From Sulfuricella sp. (lineage in GTDB: Bacteria > Pseudomonadota > Gammaproteobacteria > Burkholderiales > Sulfuricellaceae): DNA of 14,879 nucleotides. The stretch spans positions 1 to 14,879 of the forward strand of contig JAUYEK010000011.1 of the NCBI GenBank assembly GCA_030691435.1. The letters are read 5' to 3'. Both the position numbers and the translations under genes were made by a program. Each line of letters opens with the position of its first letter. Within the stretch, counting starts at the first letter, position 1. The notes beneath the pieces were generated by a model. It was not told where the DNA came from. It saw only the letters and a list, made by a program, of their open reading frames with translations, and ran no database searches. Below are positions 14,258 to 14,879 of this stretch, piece after piece.

Positions 14258-14321
14258 TGGCCACGAAAAAAGCACAAAACGCACAATATAATCATGTGAC
14301 TCTTGTGCCTTCTTGTGGCCA
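14258..14321. repeat. Inverted repeat between ctpA and moeB
   Basis: Arms TGGCCACGAAAAAAGCACAA and, on the other strand, TGGCCACAAGAAGGCACAA, agreeing at about 16 of 19-20 positions, separated by roughly 24 nt. The GTGGCCACGAAAAA-type sequence resembles a widespread family of interspersed intergenic repeats, stated from recollection of general appearance. It fills most of the 86-nt gap between ctpA and moeB and could act as a hairpin in their shared transcript. Confidence 0.7.
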
Positions 14322-14327
14322 GCGCTT

Positions 14328-14879
14328 CTAGCGGCGTTGCAGGATCTGCAACCCCTTCAGCAGGTTGAGCGCCTGATTCAGCTGGTAGTCGTTTTTCGAC
14401 ACGATTTCGCCGGGAGCCGGTTTGTCGCTGTCGGTTTTGCCTTCTTTGCCCTTGGGCGCAGGTTTGGGCGGCGCGGGCAGCTTGATCGACGGCGATTCAG
14501 GCTTTTTGGTTTCCTCATCCTTGTTGCCGTTGGATAGATGCCGCTCCAGATCGGCTTCGCGCAGGTTGAACGCGCCTTGCTGCTCGACTCCGCTGACCGT
14601 GGCCTCTTCGACGGCGATATCCGGGCTGATGCCCTTGGCCTGGATGGAGCGTCCGTTAGGCGTGAAATAGCGCGACGTGGTCAGCTTGATGGCGGTGTTG
14701 TTGCCCAGCGGCAGGATGGTTTGCACCGACCCCTTGCCAAAGGTTTGTGTGCCCATGATGATGGCGCGCTTGTGATCCTGCAGGGCGCCGGCGACGATTT
14801 CCGAGGCCGAGGCCGAGCCGCCGTTGACCAGTACCACCATGGGCACGGTTTTGGTGTCTGCGGGCAGATTTTTCAGGTA
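14328..14879 (-). CDS. ctpA: Carboxyl-terminal processing protease CtpA (S41), 3' part
   Basis: The reading frame is open to the window edge, giving the last 183 residues of a periplasmic S41A protease; full-length members are about 450-480 residues with signal peptide and PDZ domain, which lie outside. The catalytic block is present: NGGSASASE at 19-27, where Ser24 aligns with the nucleophile of E. coli Prc, and Lys49 in TFGKGSVQT as the general base. [21 protein letters not shown] is the conserved end of the core. The tail is Lys/Pro-rich (about 118-150) and closes with a predicted helix. These proteases trim cell-envelope proteins. It is upstream of moeB on the same strand. Confidence 0.93.
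   Translation of the reverse strand, partial: YLKNLPADTKTVPMVVLVNGGSASASEIVAGALQDHKRAIIMGTQTFGKGSVQTILPLGNNTAIKLTTSRYFTPNGRSIQAKGISPDIAVEEATVSGVEQQGAFNLREADLERHLSNGNKDEETKKPESPSIKLPAPPKPAPKGKEGKTDSDKPAPGEIVSKNDYQLNQALNLLKGLQILQRR

Overview
The window looks like a chromosomal segment of a GC-rich, sulfur-oxidising betaproteobacterium, probably in or near the Nitrosomonadales (Sulfuricella, Sulfuritalea or Thiobacillus type). This rests on an oxidative-type dsr cluster containing dsrL and dsrN, a proteobacterial SlmA, and the moeB-ctpA pairing common in Betaproteobacteria. The exact genus cannot be read from the sequence.

Left half, plus strand (1-7744): the 3' part of a dsr operon in the order dsrK (partial) - dsrL - dsrJ - dsrO - dsrP - dsrN - dsrR - slmA. 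DsrK, DsrJ, DsrO and DsrP belong to the DsrMKJOP transmembrane complex, which carries electrons between the quinone pool or periplasm and the cytoplasmic sulfur-carrier (DsrC) chemistry. DsrL is the cytoplasmic NAD(P)H:acceptor flavoprotein that takes electrons from reverse-acting sulfite reductase. DsrN amidates the siroheme or cobyrinate-type side chain. DsrR is an A-type carrier-like protein. The last gene, 10 nt after dsrR, is the nucleoid-occlusion factor slmA, an unexpected partner.

Middle (7745-7897): a convergent junction holding a palindromic interspersed repeat and a strong bidirectional stem-loop terminator.

Right half, minus strand (13313 down to 7898): a three-gene operon with ATGA overlaps encoding a NuoE-like, a HydB/NuoF-like and a large GltD-NuoG fusion subunit. 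The architecture resembles NADH/NADPH/ferredoxin flavin-based transhydrogenases (the Sporomusa-type Nfn, 'Stn') rather than complex I. It has its own sigma70-like promoter and no hydrogenase or formate dehydrogenase catalytic subunit. Upstream on the same strand are moeB and the 3' end of ctpA.

The most unusual layer is repetitive DNA. At least five families of short palindromic or repeated sequences occur. One of them sits inside two unrelated genes (dsrN and the GltD-NuoG fusion) and is translated in the same reading frame in both, giving a shared peptide. A 32-nt direct repeat, one copy within slmA and one just past moeB, brackets the transhydrogenase-like module. No gap between genes exceeds about 170 nt, so there is no long unexplained non-coding stretch. 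I see no tRNA, rRNA, CRISPR array, transposase or integrase.
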